Positions 1-10,110 of a stretch of 20,845 nucleotides of DNA are shown here, piece by piece; position 1 is the first letter of the stretch, and the number at the start of each line of letters is the position of its first letter. The stretch lies in contig SZWC01016259.1 of the NCBI GenBank assembly GCA_023375785.1, forward strand, positions 19,720 to 40,564. Direction: 5' to 3'. Source of the stretch: Penium margaritaceum. Taxonomy: Eukaryota; Streptophyta; Zygnematophyceae; Desmidiales; Peniaceae. The notes under the pieces are model-generated. The model was not told the origin of the DNA, searched no databases, and was given only the letters and a program-made list of their open reading frames with translations. Both the position numbers and the translations under genes were made by a program.

Positions 1-312
1 CTTGAGCACGTAGCCAATCTCGCTGAAACTCTCGTAGTTGACGGACGGCCCGCCCTTCTCGTGTAGCAGAACCTGCTTCTGCCGGTTGCTGTAGCGCTTG
101 TTATACAGTCCCATCCAGAACCCGAGCCGAGTGTCCCACGTCGCGGGGAGGTCCTTGTTGAAGAGCGGCTTGGCCACCGGCGGAGGGTTGCGAAGGCTGC
201 GGCAGAGGTCCTTCGAGCAGCCGTACGGCGGCACAGCGCACCCGATGGCGCAGGGCAGAATGAAGCACAGCGCCGTGACGGCCACGAAGACTAAGTTCGC
301 CGTGGACGCCAT
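1..312 (-). CDS. 5' exon of a predicted secreted protein of unknown family (partial)
   Basis: Read on the minus strand from an ATG at 312, this gives 104 codons without a stop and runs off the window edge, so the protein is incomplete at its C terminus. The N terminus looks like a signal peptide: residues 1-26 hold a hydrophobic stretch (about 7-25, rich in L, V, F, A and C) ending in Gly-Cys-Ala at 24-26, a plausible cleavage site. The mature part has Cys32 and Cys37, a Pro-rich hinge (43-49), and an aromatic segment around Trp59 and Trp66 with several Tyr and Arg. Third codon positions are strongly G/C, unlike anything else in the window. The start is supported by the absence of any minus-strand ATG, in any frame, between 313 and about 654. 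No splice site is evident inside it. I do not recognise the family. An unspliced or membrane-anchored form is possible. Confidence 0.7.
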   Translation of the reverse strand, partial: MASTANLVFVAVTALCFILPCAIGCAVPPYGCSKDLCRSLRNPPPVAKPLFNKDLPATWDTRLGFWMGLYNKRYSNRQKQVLLHEKGGPSVNYESFSEIGYVLK

Positions 313-770
313 AGTGGAACTGAAGGCGTCGGCCTGGAGCGTGAGAACACTGGAGGCCTGGGACTGGAGACTCCAGACGTGGAAAGATGATCGCGAGAAG
401 GTTGTCTTGCCAGCCCCAAAGCTTCGTTGAGAAGGAGAAGGCCCACGCAACGCTTTATGGGGATCGCTGGTCTGCACCACGGCGACGTCGCGTCGTATGG
501 AAAACGTCGCCGAATCGGCAGTGGGGTTTCCGCTGTGCTGCCACTCGGAGGCGTCGCGTTGCGGGCAAGAGCTGCCCGCTGCGCGTTTGCGATCGAAGGG
601 ACACTGTCCTCGCGAGGCGCGCGTTGTGACCCCTTTGCGACGGCCACGAGCAGCCATAAGCACGAGAGAAGCTCAGGTGGCCATTGCCACCTGGACCTTC
701 GTCCTCTGGACCCTCTACCTACTGCATTCGTGAACATTTTGGTTGCGCCAGCGATTCGTCCATACTAACG
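313..770 (-). promoter_or_regulatory. GC- and CpG-rich upstream region / 5' UTR of the minus-strand gene
   Basis: This stretch lies directly upstream of the minus-strand start codon. It is clearly GC-richer and more CpG-rich than the DNA beyond 770, as a promoter and leader often are. A TATA-like CATAAAG reads on the minus strand at 453-459, about 140 bases upstream of the ATG. Two short perfect inverted repeats are present: GCGGGCA/TGCCCGC (561-567 and 573-579), and CAGGTGGC/GCCACCTG with a 4-base loop (674-693). Overlapping open frames on both strands here are what GC-rich sequence gives by chance. The promoter role is inferred from position and composition; no transcription start can be seen. 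Confidence 0.4.
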
Positions 771-1061
771 CAGCATCGGTTCAATGATCCAAAATGATTC
801 ATATGTTGAAATGAAGGAGCTATCGAAGAGACCGAACATTGTTTCGTGAAACCCTACATATTTCCAGGTGAAAGGCCACCCTGGTGGCAGCACTCCGAGC
901 ATCGCAAACCAACGGCAAAATTCTTTCTCCTGTTTATGTGAGCTGTTCAGGTGAGAGGCGATAAGCGGCCACAAGCGCCAGCCGTAATCCAAACCGTGGA
1001 GATCGAGGGCCCATGTCTCGAACATCTTTATCCAGGTTTCGATTGGTTGGGACAGATCGAT
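765..1061 (-). other. Open frame of 98 codons, possible old exon
   Basis: On the minus strand the frame is open from just after a TAG at 1062-1064 to a TAG at 765-767; the first ATG in it is at 1025. The translation is tryptophan-rich and looks more protein-like than most frames nearby, with motifs such as LDYGWRLWPLIASHL and PPGWPFTWKYVGF. It lies upstream of, and on the same strand as, the secreted-protein gene, but nothing links the two. No family is recognised. A frame of this length is not rare by chance at about 45% GC, so it could be an exon, a transposon remnant, or noise. Confidence 0.22.
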
Positions 1062-1069
1062 CTACAATG

Positions 1070-1620
1070 GTGTCACCCACTTTTCATGATGTCCCAAGTT
1101 GGATGACGTTCTTATCATGCATTTTTCTTCAATTCTGAAAGGGCAAAGTTGTCCTGATGACCTGACCTGTAAAATACAACATTTCCGACGTTGACGACAG
1201 GCATGAAAGGTAAGAGACTGTTCCAAAAAATGAACACTAAAACATGTGATGGTGAACGATAATTCAAACCTAACTCCGTCGACAAACCTCTTAAACACCG
1301 AATCTCAAAATACCCCATGTTTTGGAAACTCTGATGACGAATCTCAAAATCACCAAAATCAAACCTAATGTGAAATACATACCTGATACGCCACCCCAAT
1401 GGCAAGTTTTTCAAGGGCAGAGTGTTTGGTTAAACATTTCATCATAGTAAATGATAAAGTTCACGACACCTTAACACAACTAATAACGGAGAACAAAAAC
1501 AAGGACCTATGTTCGAATCATCATGAATACATCCAAACTAGCGCCCCATTACATCCCAATAAAGCATTTCAATTTCGTGTGAATCCACGCTAGCCAACAC
1601 TGAATGGGTGTTAAGAGAAT
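1070..1620. other. Unassigned intergenic DNA
   Basis: AT-leaning sequence with only short frames on both strands. A 12-base motif, GAATCTCAAAAT, occurs twice within about 45 bases near 1300-1350. Nothing else can be named. Confidence 0.5.
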
Positions 1621-1708
1621 GATTCATCTGTTCATGTGAGCCTACTTTTGCAAAAATCCGCTAAGCATGGTTGAGCATACGATGGGCCGAGAATCAAGTA
1701 GGTTGGAA
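1621..1708 (+). repeat. Diverged dispersed repeat family 1, copy A
   Basis: This stretch aligns by eye to 2566-2651 over about 87 bases with one or two small gaps and roughly two-thirds identity. The best block is TTGAGCATACGATGGG here against TTGAGCATTCGATGGG in the other copy, followed by a shared GTAGGTT. Other shared blocks are GTTCA and CCTACT at matching distances. It looks like an old duplicated or transposed segment with no coding potential visible. Confidence 0.45.
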
Positions 1709-1813
1709 CTTTGACAGCTGCCTAAGTCAGACACCTCTTCAAAGAAAAAAGGGGGGGAAACTATCTGATCATTTTATCCCAATTTTACTTATGGAGGCCA
1801 TTTTATTTTGGAC

Positions 1814-1951
1814 AAACTTGTCCGAGGCGATGACCTCGCCAATCAACACTATATTGTACGACGATGTAGTCATGACGGCATGGCAAGCGCCTACTCGGGC
1901 ATGTTTCCCATTGTGAACGTGACGATCAGCGATGACCACACGATTAATCCG
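1814..1951. repeat. Diverged dispersed repeat family 2, copy A
   Basis: This segment aligns without gaps to 9139-9276; counting by eye, 78 of 138 positions match. The first ten bases, AAACTTGTCC, are identical. On the minus strand both copies can be read in the same frame with a shared pattern: INxxxVI at one end, then DRHV, a GxCH, and a terminal AxDKF. This copy is open in that frame within a longer minus-strand frame (1769-2023), whereas the other copy carries stops. That suggests remnants of a once-coding mobile element, but no domain can be named. Confidence 0.5.
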
Positions 1952-2110
1952 CCAGTAAATTGCATCAACACAAGACTCCAACCTAGAGTGATGTTTTGCC
2001 CTCGTACGATGCACTAACGACAAGCTTTTGAGGATCCATGTTTTTCAAATACATGAAATTGAACATTAAAATTCAAAAGAGATCAGCACCGGCATATAAC
2101 CCTTGAAAAC

Positions 2111-2497
2111 ATGGAAAAAAACAGATCTTGCCATCAAACCATCATCAAAGTTCAAGCTCAAGCGCCGTCGGTGAAGGATAAACGACTAGCTTCATTTTTT
2201 TTACAACAAGGACGGCCAGAATGGCCCGCACGTCAAAGCATGCCGACTAATTGGTCAGACCATCCTGTAACTTCCATCATTTATTCCAGGTTTGAATCTT
2301 CGGCCGATGAGGAATCAGATAGGCTCAAACGTTACGAGCATTTGGCGACACATCACCTCTCACAAGATCAATGGGATTATCTCATCAATTTACCCTTTCA
2401 TTCAAGTTCACCACTGCCTCTCACAACTGATTGTAATGATCAAAACAATGCATGCATTCAAACCCTTGTGAGTGTATCAAGGCTAGCGCATTGGTGA
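2111..2497 (+). other. Open frame of 128 codons, coding status uncertain
   Basis: An ATG-initiated plus-strand frame of 128 codons in a locally GC-richer patch. The predicted protein is hydrophilic and mixed (Gln, Ser, His, Asp), with no signal peptide, membrane segment or known motif. It lies between the two copies of dispersed repeat family 1 and just after family 2 copy A, so it may belong to the same decayed element. A frame of this length is expected about once by chance in a window of this size. Treat it as a candidate only. Confidence 0.18.
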
Positions 2498-2565
2498 AGT
2501 TCAACCAAGCATAACAATGTTTCACAAATGAATAACAGCAAGAAATGCCCATGAGTTTGGACGAT

Positions 2566-2651
2566 GATTTAGCCGTTCAATTTGACCTACTATTCTGACA
2601 ATCGACATCACATTTGAGCATTCGATGGGTAAGGAAGCAGGTAGGTTTGAA
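2566..2651 (+). repeat. Diverged dispersed repeat family 1, copy B
   Basis: Partner of 1621-1708, in direct orientation about 0.95 kb downstream. It shares the TTGAGCAT-CGATGGG core and GTAGGTT at equivalent spacing. The level of divergence suggests an old event. A further short match, CATTTGAGCATT, occurs near 3990 but is too short to count as a copy. Confidence 0.42.
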
Positions 2652-2659
2652 AATCAGAA

Positions 2660-3890
2660 TCTACATTAATCCCAAACCTCTCATATGTGCAAAGCAAATG
2701 TAATAATTGTCTTATCAATTCATCCGTTCTAGAAGCAGTTGTCCTTGCCATGAACGGGTGGCATGGTACATCCCTGAATTGTACTCAAATTGCATGTACA
2801 AGGTAATGAAGCCCATGTGACTGTGGATATTGGTAAACTTAAGCAACATGGAATAAGCACTAAGTTTTCTTTCGATGACAACTTTCTTTTTGTCAAGCAC
2901 AACACATTTGAAGTGGTGATGTCACTCCTAGTTTCGAGAAGTCATTCTAATAAGTCTCGAGGCTTTGAGATTATGTGGGCAAATTGAAATCAATAGCAAG
3001 TGGTGTAGAGGGAAAAAATAAAGGAATAGATAAATCAAGAAAGAATGTGATGATTATCTCTTCCTTTCTAAAATTTCAGTGAAGACATACATGAGGCTTT
3101 GTGTTAGTGATTAAAAGACAACCAGATTTTTCAGTAATTGTAACATCAATAAGTTTATTTGGAATGTAGTTTGAAGATCTAGCTATTAAAGGATCCTATC
3201 CAACTTTTTTAGAGATGAAGTTCAAACATGCAAAGCCCAACAAAAGACCAAAAAAGGGTAAAGGGATTGGAAAAAATGGATTAAATGAGAGTAAACAGTG
3301 TGGTGAGGACAGTTATTTTGAAATCCCACATGAACAAAGAGTAGAGATAGATTGTTACCGCAAAGGCCTTTTCTTCAACCAAGATTGATCTCCAAGACAA
3401 CTTGGTACCGAGTTTCTTACTATAATGGTTTGCTAGTAAAAGAGGAGAATTTCTCCTACAATTACAAAATAAACATAGTAGCAAGTATTTTTAATGAAAA
3501 ATCCATTTGAAATCATAATTTCTCAAACAATGCTGATGTTTGAGTGAAATATCACATAAAACAAATATTGTATTCATATATGAAGATGAATAAGATGAGC
3601 AATTGTGTGTACTTTTTCCATGTGTATAGAACACAACCTTCAATTTGAGGGTACACCCACGACAACTACCGTTACCAAAATCAAGGTTGGGATTGAAGTT
3701 GATTTAGGAAAAGTTCATGAAAAAATCACATAGAATAATATGAGTGTCATTGGATTTGAAAGTTTCATAAACATTGTACAACTTGTCCTCCCTCATCATA
3801 AAGTCGAGGTCAAAGTCAAAGTCTTCATGTATACTTACCACAAAGTTTGCTTCATGTATGTCATTTAACCACTCGTTTCTCCGAGAATTG
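2660..3890. other. Unassigned AT-rich intergenic DNA
   Basis: AT-rich with frequent stops in all frames. The longest frames are about 65 codons (for example 2790-2987 plus and 3281-3484 minus) and show no motif. No repeat, RNA gene or transposon terminus is recognised. Confidence 0.5.
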
Positions 3891-3892
3891 TT

Positions 3893-4432
3893 TCATTTAA
3901 GTTTAAAATTTATTAGAACGAGAAGTCTAGATGTATAGCAAACATTTGGACAGTACGCATTCACAAAGTGAATATCAAAGTGAGCTACGATCACCATTTG
4001 AGCATTAGAAAGATGAGTCGTGGCACAAAATTCAGCCATACAGTTGGCTAAAATACTTGCTTCACATTGCAAAAGAGGTGAAACATCCCTTGCTGCTAGA
4101 TTACCTTTGTTTTGTGGACCACCTCCGAACTCCTCTGCCACTCAGTCAAATGTTCTCGGATATGTCAGATGGTTGTGACGTGATTGGCCGAATATTTTAC
4201 ACTCCCTTCCTAATTTTTTGAGGCGAAGAGCTCGGCCTTCTCTCCTCTTGAGCCTTTGCCTCCCAAGCCTCCTCTTCAATTTTGGTACCAAGGAACAAGT
4301 CGGCAAAATCTCAAGGTTGTGGAGTGTAATAGGAGCAAAAATATCACCATAACAATCCCTCCACAATCTCATGGTGATGGAGCATGCATGAAGTCTTTGA
4401 TTTGCAGGAATAACCCACTCTGCATAATGATT
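3893..4432 (-). pseudogene. Possible decayed coding frame interrupted by one TGA
   Basis: On the minus strand one frame stays open from just after a TAG at 4433-4435 down to 3893, about 178 codons, broken only by a TGA at 4142-4144. The upstream part (about 96 codons) begins with an aromatic stretch (HYAEWVIPANQRLH) and contains a strongly basic segment rich in Arg, Lys and Leu. The downstream part (about 82 codons) is milder, with a run of Cys, Ala, His and Val. In AT-leaning DNA a stop is expected roughly every 16-20 codons, so the length is notable, and a shared frame across the stop fits a decayed exon. No family is recognised, and chance remains possible. Confidence 0.27.
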
Positions 4433-5836
4433 CTAGTGGTAGGCATGTAAATAAAACATTGGAGTTTGAAGCACTCAACAGTCACGTGAGCAAGTATCAA
4501 GATCCACAAGCACTTCCCATTGTTTGCTTAAGCAAGCTTCCCCCTTACAGGGTGTTGACAATCGAGGCTCACATGCCTCTACAAGCCGAGCGTGCTCCGT
4601 CCACTATGCACCTAGCTCCCATCCAAGGTGCTTCTCCGATGGCCTAGGCTTACCATAAAATAGTTATCTATGCCATGATTGTGATTCACTACTCTGCTCT
4701 TCAAAATGTCTCGTGGTGTAGTCATACACGCTCATACACAACTCCAACGTAGACATGTCCCTTAACTTGTTTATGGATTGATTCCGCAACTTGACAATAT
4801 TTGATGTGTCATGACCGCTCTGGGAAAGGGGAATAAGCAACTAATGTATCATTTATGTGGAACTACATGTAGTAAGGCAACGCTTTCAGGAGAGGTGCTA
4901 CAAAATATCTCAGGGCCTTGTTTGTAGGACTTTTTCTAAACTTGCGCGTGCCACTTTCTAAAGGGCTTCTTTGACTTGCTCTTCTTTTCTTGATCTTTTT
5001 TTATTAAGTTCTTATTCAATTGTACTGTGTATTATCCATGTGTAACTTTTAGGAGGACACTTGGGAGATATTGATGAGCCCCTTTTTCCAAAAAGAGTAT
5101 AGAACAAGTCAATAAAATATGGTTTTTGGAAACGCTTCAGCTAATCACTCCAAGAACTATCTCCATTACACCGTGTCCTACTACACTAGTACAAAAAGGC
5201 ATCAGCAACATCTGGCCATGTTCATCCAAGGCCAAAAGAAAAACTATTTCGAAAGATTTTCTACGTGTGTGCCATCCACTATAAGCCATTATCAAAATTT
5301 CGTCCAATCCTGCTGACATGCACCGATCTTGAAGAAATCAACATGTCCGAGTCTCTGGCCTACAACCTCGTTATGAAGGAGAAGGATTTTTGGAACAAGT
5401 CACGATTACATTTTAGGTTGCGACGCAATACCTTATCTTGAGGCATGCAAACAATCCTAAGCACTATCGTTAGTCAATGTTCATGTCCTATGATCGCCTA
5501 TAGAGCATTTTAATAGAGTATAGGATGTATCCTTCTTGTTTTTTAAATGTGCATACCAGGCATGTTACTTTGCATGTCATGTGGAAGCAAAGGGAGCCAC
5601 ATTAAAACATGTGCAACGTGTCTCTCTTTGCCACGTGCCATTCATAAGTGTCTATGTACAAGCATACAAAATCACAGAGATTACACCCTTCTTTCTCATG
5701 TCCGTAATAAAATCAGAGCACTTTTTGTGCGCCTGTACATTCATTATCATGATCATACCGCATGTCATAAAATCACATGATGATGAGAGAAGAGCATGTA
5801 ATCATGCAATAGAGACATTCAAGCATCCACTGAAGT
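4433..5836. other. Unassigned intergenic DNA
   Basis: Mixed-composition sequence with frames of at most 108 codons (5536-5862 plus), none with a recognisable motif. A CACGTG core occurs at about 4484. No repeats or structural RNAs are seen. Confidence 0.45.
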
Positions 5837-6029
5837 TTGCACAAATGTGGTCTTCTTTGTGAAAACATTAATGTCTTGGAGTGCAGCCATAAGGTTGGGC
5901 TTGATTTGGAAGACAATGCCAACATGAAGCCTTTGAATCTCAACCATTACCATAGGATTATGTTACTTCATGCGCAATGCACAACCACAAATATTCCTTA
6001 CTCCAATGTTTCTTTCTACGGAAGGGAGC

Positions 6030-6330
6030 CATTTGGCTACGTCATTGGTCTCCTCATTGCCGTGCTCCCCTTTGTCCAAATTTTCCTCCTTGTGCTCCCT
6101 TATGCCAAGACTCTCGCCCTCACCCCCACCATCAATGTCCCTCTCAATCTCTATGTTTCCCTCTTATCCTTCCAATTCATCCCCCTCTTATTCCTCATAT
6201 TCCTCTCACTCCTCCACATCTTCCTCTTTCCCATCTTCCAAGCACTCTTCTCCATAACATTCCATGTCAATCTCCTCATCACAACCCCCTTATTCCAGCA
6301 CCCCTTTTGCATGCCTTGTTGCCACCTTGT
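6030..6330 (+). other. Pyrimidine-rich tract (plus strand)
   Basis: About 300 bases made largely of CTC, TCC, CCT and TTC words on the plus strand. A 184-codon plus-strand frame (5837-6391) spans it, and its translation is a monotonous run of Leu, Phe, Pro, Ile and Ser. The other plus frames are also open, giving Ser/Pro- or His/Pro-rich products. Purine-free words cannot form stops, so the openness follows from composition and is not good evidence of a gene. Confidence 0.6.
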
Positions 6331-6399
6331 TGTTGATCATGGATGCTTGTGGGCCACATGTCAAAGATGTCACACAACTCTAGCATTGTAAACACAATC

Positions 6400-6760
6400 C
6401 ATTCTGGAGGACAAATTAAAGAGGAAGGAATGTTTATGATCATAGTGTAAGAAGTGGGTGCAAGATTTGGACATGGATTGAGATGTTACATGGAGGTGGT
6501 GATGTCGGAGGAGAGGAGGCACAGGAGAAAAATAGAAAAAGAATCAAGGAAGAGGGTAGACAAGAAGGGTAAGAGCAAGTAACATGGCATAGTGAAGGAT
6601 AAATGGGTAGGGGCTGGAGCCTTTGTAAGTTTGTTGGAGGAAAAGGAGGAAAATGTGAGTGAGGTGAAGGTTTTATTCCTTCAAGAGATGAACATATGAC
6701 ATAAGGTAGGGTTTGAATGTTTAGAAATTAAAACGAGGAGAGGGGTGATGAAAATGGGCA
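6400..6760 (+). other. Purine-rich tract (plus strand)
   Basis: Immediately after the pyrimidine-rich tract the plus strand switches to GGAGG, GAAGA and AGGAAAA words for about 350 bases. The two tracts are not exact complements, so this is not a simple inverted repeat. It is a marked strand-asymmetry switch centred near 6390. No gene is visible. Confidence 0.5.
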
Positions 6761-7520
6761 AAATGTAAACAAGTATACAGGAATTCACATGAGGTTTATG
6801 GGGGATATCATTTGTTATGTGGATTTCTAATGTTTTTCTGGTGTACACTTGTAAGAGATTCAACATTATTTCCGTGGTGCAGGCATAGTCAGTAGCTTGA
6901 TACTACAGTTTCACATGACCTTTCGTTGACCCTCAGTTCTTTCTTCACATTTCCTTATGTCTAAGCTGAATAAGTTTATACCCACGTGCGATTTCCCCAT
7001 GGAAGAATGTTCTCTAATTGTTGCTCTTACATATTCTCCTTAAGTTGACCATCGTGCAATACCTCTTTTCTTTGTTCTGATATCTTCGTTCATTGGGTTA
7101 TGTCTCAAACAAACTATAACGAGGCTCCATACACCTTGACATGCTCATTGACTTCAAGTTTGGAACAACATTTTTGGAAAATCTCATCGATGCTTCAACT
7201 ATTAATTACCTCGGAGTCTTCTAGTTGTAATTAACAAGCCCCACATGCATATTTGTTGTGGAAACACATAAATTGCTAGGGAATTCCGGAAGTAAACTTA
7301 AATTGGTCATGGAATTTGGCGTAAATGCAATCAACTTGTTTGCGTCGAGTCCAAAACTTGAAACATAGTGTGCCACAATTCTGCATTAGTTGTGTGGAAA
7401 AGCCCTCCTTTTGGAAATGGACTGACCAGTGCAATATGCTGAAGTTTCCAATGTTGGAAAAAAAATATTGATGATGAGATTATCTTTGTCTCATGAGTTG
7501 TTACCCGCTTCTAATTGCTT
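6761..7520. other. Unassigned intergenic DNA
   Basis: AT-rich with no frame longer than about 70 codons and no recognisable repeat. Confidence 0.45.
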
Positions 7521-7561
7521 TTCACACCAAGTGGCAATAATGCAATGCCACTTGGTGAGAA
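7521..7561. repeat. Inverted repeat / hairpin, 15 of 16 paired
   Basis: Arms at 7521-7536 and 7546-7561 pair at 15 of 16 positions around a 9-base loop. The inner 12 pairs, CACCAAGTGGCA with TGCCACTTGGTG, are perfect. The arm is too short for a plant microRNA precursor. It could be a cruciform-forming site, a palindromic binding site, or the end of a small decayed element. Confidence 0.7.
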
Positions 7562-7590
7562 TTTTTGGTGCCTCGTCTCGTCATTTGAGT

Positions 7591-7614
7591 AGACATGTTT
7601 ATTCAAATATGTCT
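7591..7614. repeat. Short hairpin next to the 7521-7561 hairpin
   Basis: AGACATGTTT (7591-7600) and AAATATGTCT (7605-7614) pair at 9 of 10 positions around the loop ATTC. It lies 30 bases from the larger hairpin, making a small cluster of inverted repeats in otherwise featureless DNA. Confidence 0.5.
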
Positions 7615-7619
7615 CGTAA

Positions 7620-9130
7620 ATTCTCCCACTTGAGTTTATGTTGACAAAGGAATATCCTATCCATGAGCTTTTTTCCTAGTGTCCCCGTATATGCAAGAGA
7701 AATAACATGAAAAGAAGATTGACCGATTTACTATCAAAGAATCGAAGATGGATGAAATAATTGTTTGCATCTCATGAATGGCTAATGGGCCCGCTTCACT
7801 TGTTGTTTCTAATGCAACTTGTCGTTTTTGTTGTGGACTAAGGCAACACCTACAACATGGAAGATGATATCTATATGATGGCTTGTTCGTTTCATTCTTG
7901 TTTCAGTCTATTTGAGTGTCTAATTTTTCTTGCCTCATGTAACCAAATTATTGTTTTCTTCATATCCACAATGAAAATGTCACTAAACATAGACAATGAA
8001 AATACTTCCACGTCTTCATCAAAAGAAACAATGTATAACACTAAGAAATGTGCAAAGTTTCTTACTCACCACTTCTTTAGTGGTTATCAATGCTATATAA
8101 TTGCATGAAAAATCATCCATGGATATCATGGATACCTGTCATATGCTATGTTGCTTGTAAATAGCTTGAATTTTTGGAATGAGCATCATGATACTTTACC
8201 CGTTATGCTCGTGAAAAAAATTAAAGGGCATGCATACTTGGATAATGTTGTATTAGCAAGTCATCATAACAAGTTTGAATTGACTCGTCAACCTCCCACA
8301 TTATTCAATTTGTGATGGTGCAAGGGACATGACGTAGTCAAACGATGTGGTTGAAGAGTAACGACAATGTTGCCTTCTGTCGGAAAATTGTTTCTTGAGT
8401 ATATATGATTTATTATATCTAATTGAATTCTTCGCCGAGTCTATAGATCGTTTTAGGTGGCCTTTTGTCTCTCAAGACTAAAGACTCTACCAAAAGGTAC
8501 TTCTTCCTTGAAATGTCTTGTCTCCATCACTAGAGAGTTTTTGCACAAAGAAAACTTTACATAAACCCTTTCTCCAAGAGGTATACTCCTACATCTATAA
8601 ACGGGTACTTACCCATTTGCTTACATCGTCATTCTCAAGGCATTCGACTCCTTTGAGAGTATTAATACAAGCAAAACAAGTTGATCTGCACCAATATAGT
8701 TTCCAGCACTTGGAGTTGTTTTCCATTCAATTTCATCGTCTTCATTAGAGTTTAGTCTTCGAAGCTTGTCAACTTGACATAAAGGTGGCATGTTGACACT
8801 AACATAATCTACTACTTGATGGTTTTGTATTACAAGTCATTTGATGATTTGAATTCATATTTTGTTTATGAAAACCTTGTTTTCCATGTCTTTAATATAA
8901 TAATGAACACTTCAATCAGCACTCTTAAGTTGATGTTTTAGGTACAAGAAGGTCCTACTTCACCTTTGTCCTCTCAATGTATGGGATGTGAGCTCAAATC
9001 AGGCGTTTTCATGGCCATCAAAGGCCACACTATTATCTTTTGAAATTCTTGCATCATTTTCTACAAATCATTGCTCATAGAACAAGGAAAAAATGATTCC
9101 TATTTGGAGAAAAAATCTACCTTGAGTTAA
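7620..9130. other. Unassigned AT-rich intergenic DNA
   Basis: No frame exceeds about 85 codons and none has a motif. A perfect ATCCATGGAT palindrome lies near 8112. No transposon ends, RNA genes or tandem arrays are seen. Confidence 0.45.
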
Positions 9131-9138
9131 GAATGGGC

Positions 9139-9276
9139 AAACTTGTCCGCGGCAACGACTTGACCAGTCACCATGAGTGGCTACGACGACAACAACAGGT
9201 GTGAATGACAAGAGCCAGATCCTTAAACTACTTTTCCAAATACGTGGCGGTCAACAATGACTGATAGATTGATCTG
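9139..9276. repeat. Diverged dispersed repeat family 2, copy B
   Basis: Partner of 1814-1951 in the same orientation, 7.3 kb away; 78 of 138 ungapped positions match by eye. On the minus strand the shared pattern INxxxVI-DRHV-GxCH-AxDKF is readable, but with at least two in-frame stops, so this copy is dead. It begins a GC-richer patch that continues to about 9700. Confidence 0.48.
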
Positions 9277-9279
9277 GCT

Positions 9280-10110
9280 GGCTAATTTGACATAAGCCAT
9301 ACTACGATGTAACATAAGAGCCTCAAGCTGTAGGTAGCGATGACGACGATTAGAACTGGTGCGCTATTCTTGAAACCTTTCAAATATGCATTTTCTCTGG
9401 TTGAGTTGCCATCAGCTTATTAGCATCGACCATGGCATAGAGAACTGGGCCTCTGATCGAACTAGAGGGGAGATAAAACGGTCAGAGCCATCCGCTAAGA
9501 ATTTGGGGACTCTCAAAAGGTGAGACGGCCAATCGAGCCTGAGCGTGAAAACGATCACCCAACCGTTCAGGTTGGCGTACGGTGTTGACCACTGCTACTA
9601 GGGCGGAGGTTCCGGTAGGCTAGGAAACAAGGTGGCCTTAAATACTCTTCCTTTAGACAAACCCGTCGCATGTGCTATAGACCAGGCCCAAACCAGGATT
9701 ATCTAGTCAATTTATCCGTTAATAATTCATGAGTTATGGTTAATCTCCCCACTTTTATACACTTCATAACACATGTATGTTTTCCCACTAACATCGTCAC
9801 TTCCTATAAGTTTACTCGCATGTATTCACTTGTCACATAATTGTTTTCTCATTGTACATAATTAACATCATGTTCTAGAATCATCGTTATCCATTTTGTT
9901 TAAGATGAAAAACAATCTGGTATTGATTTCAAACAAAACATGTTTTCACTCTTTCTGGCATATTTACGGATACCGAAGTCCACTTGGTGATATACGTTAG
10001 ACCTAGAATTCGTCCATCATGTTCCAAGATATAGATGACGAACATAGTAAGACTTTGAGAAGACTATCTTCGTTTCCCATTATTCGAGAGGGACGTACCT
10101 GTTATTCCGT
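9280..10110. other. Unassigned DNA, GC-richer to about 9700 then AT-rich
   Basis: About 9280-9700 is near 50% GC and holds words such as AGACGGCC and GGCGGAGG. It may be the continuation of the family 2 repeat, because a weak match to 2020-2060 (TTTCAAATAYATG-like) lies near 9385. After 9700 the sequence becomes AT-rich and featureless. Confidence 0.35.

Noticed and set aside
291..768. Several overlapping frames of 78-148 codons on both strands
   Set aside because: GC-rich DNA has few stops; these overlap each other and the upstream region of a better-supported gene, and are Arg/Pro-rich shadows.
1741..1760. A/G homopolymer stretch as a poly(A) tail of a retroposon
   Set aside because: The A run is short, is followed by a G run, and no target duplication or SINE-like promoter boxes were seen.
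5837..6391. 184-codon frame as a membrane protein
   Set aside because: Its hydrophobic composition comes from a pyrimidine-rich tract in which other frames are also open; no membrane-protein topology or motif stands out.
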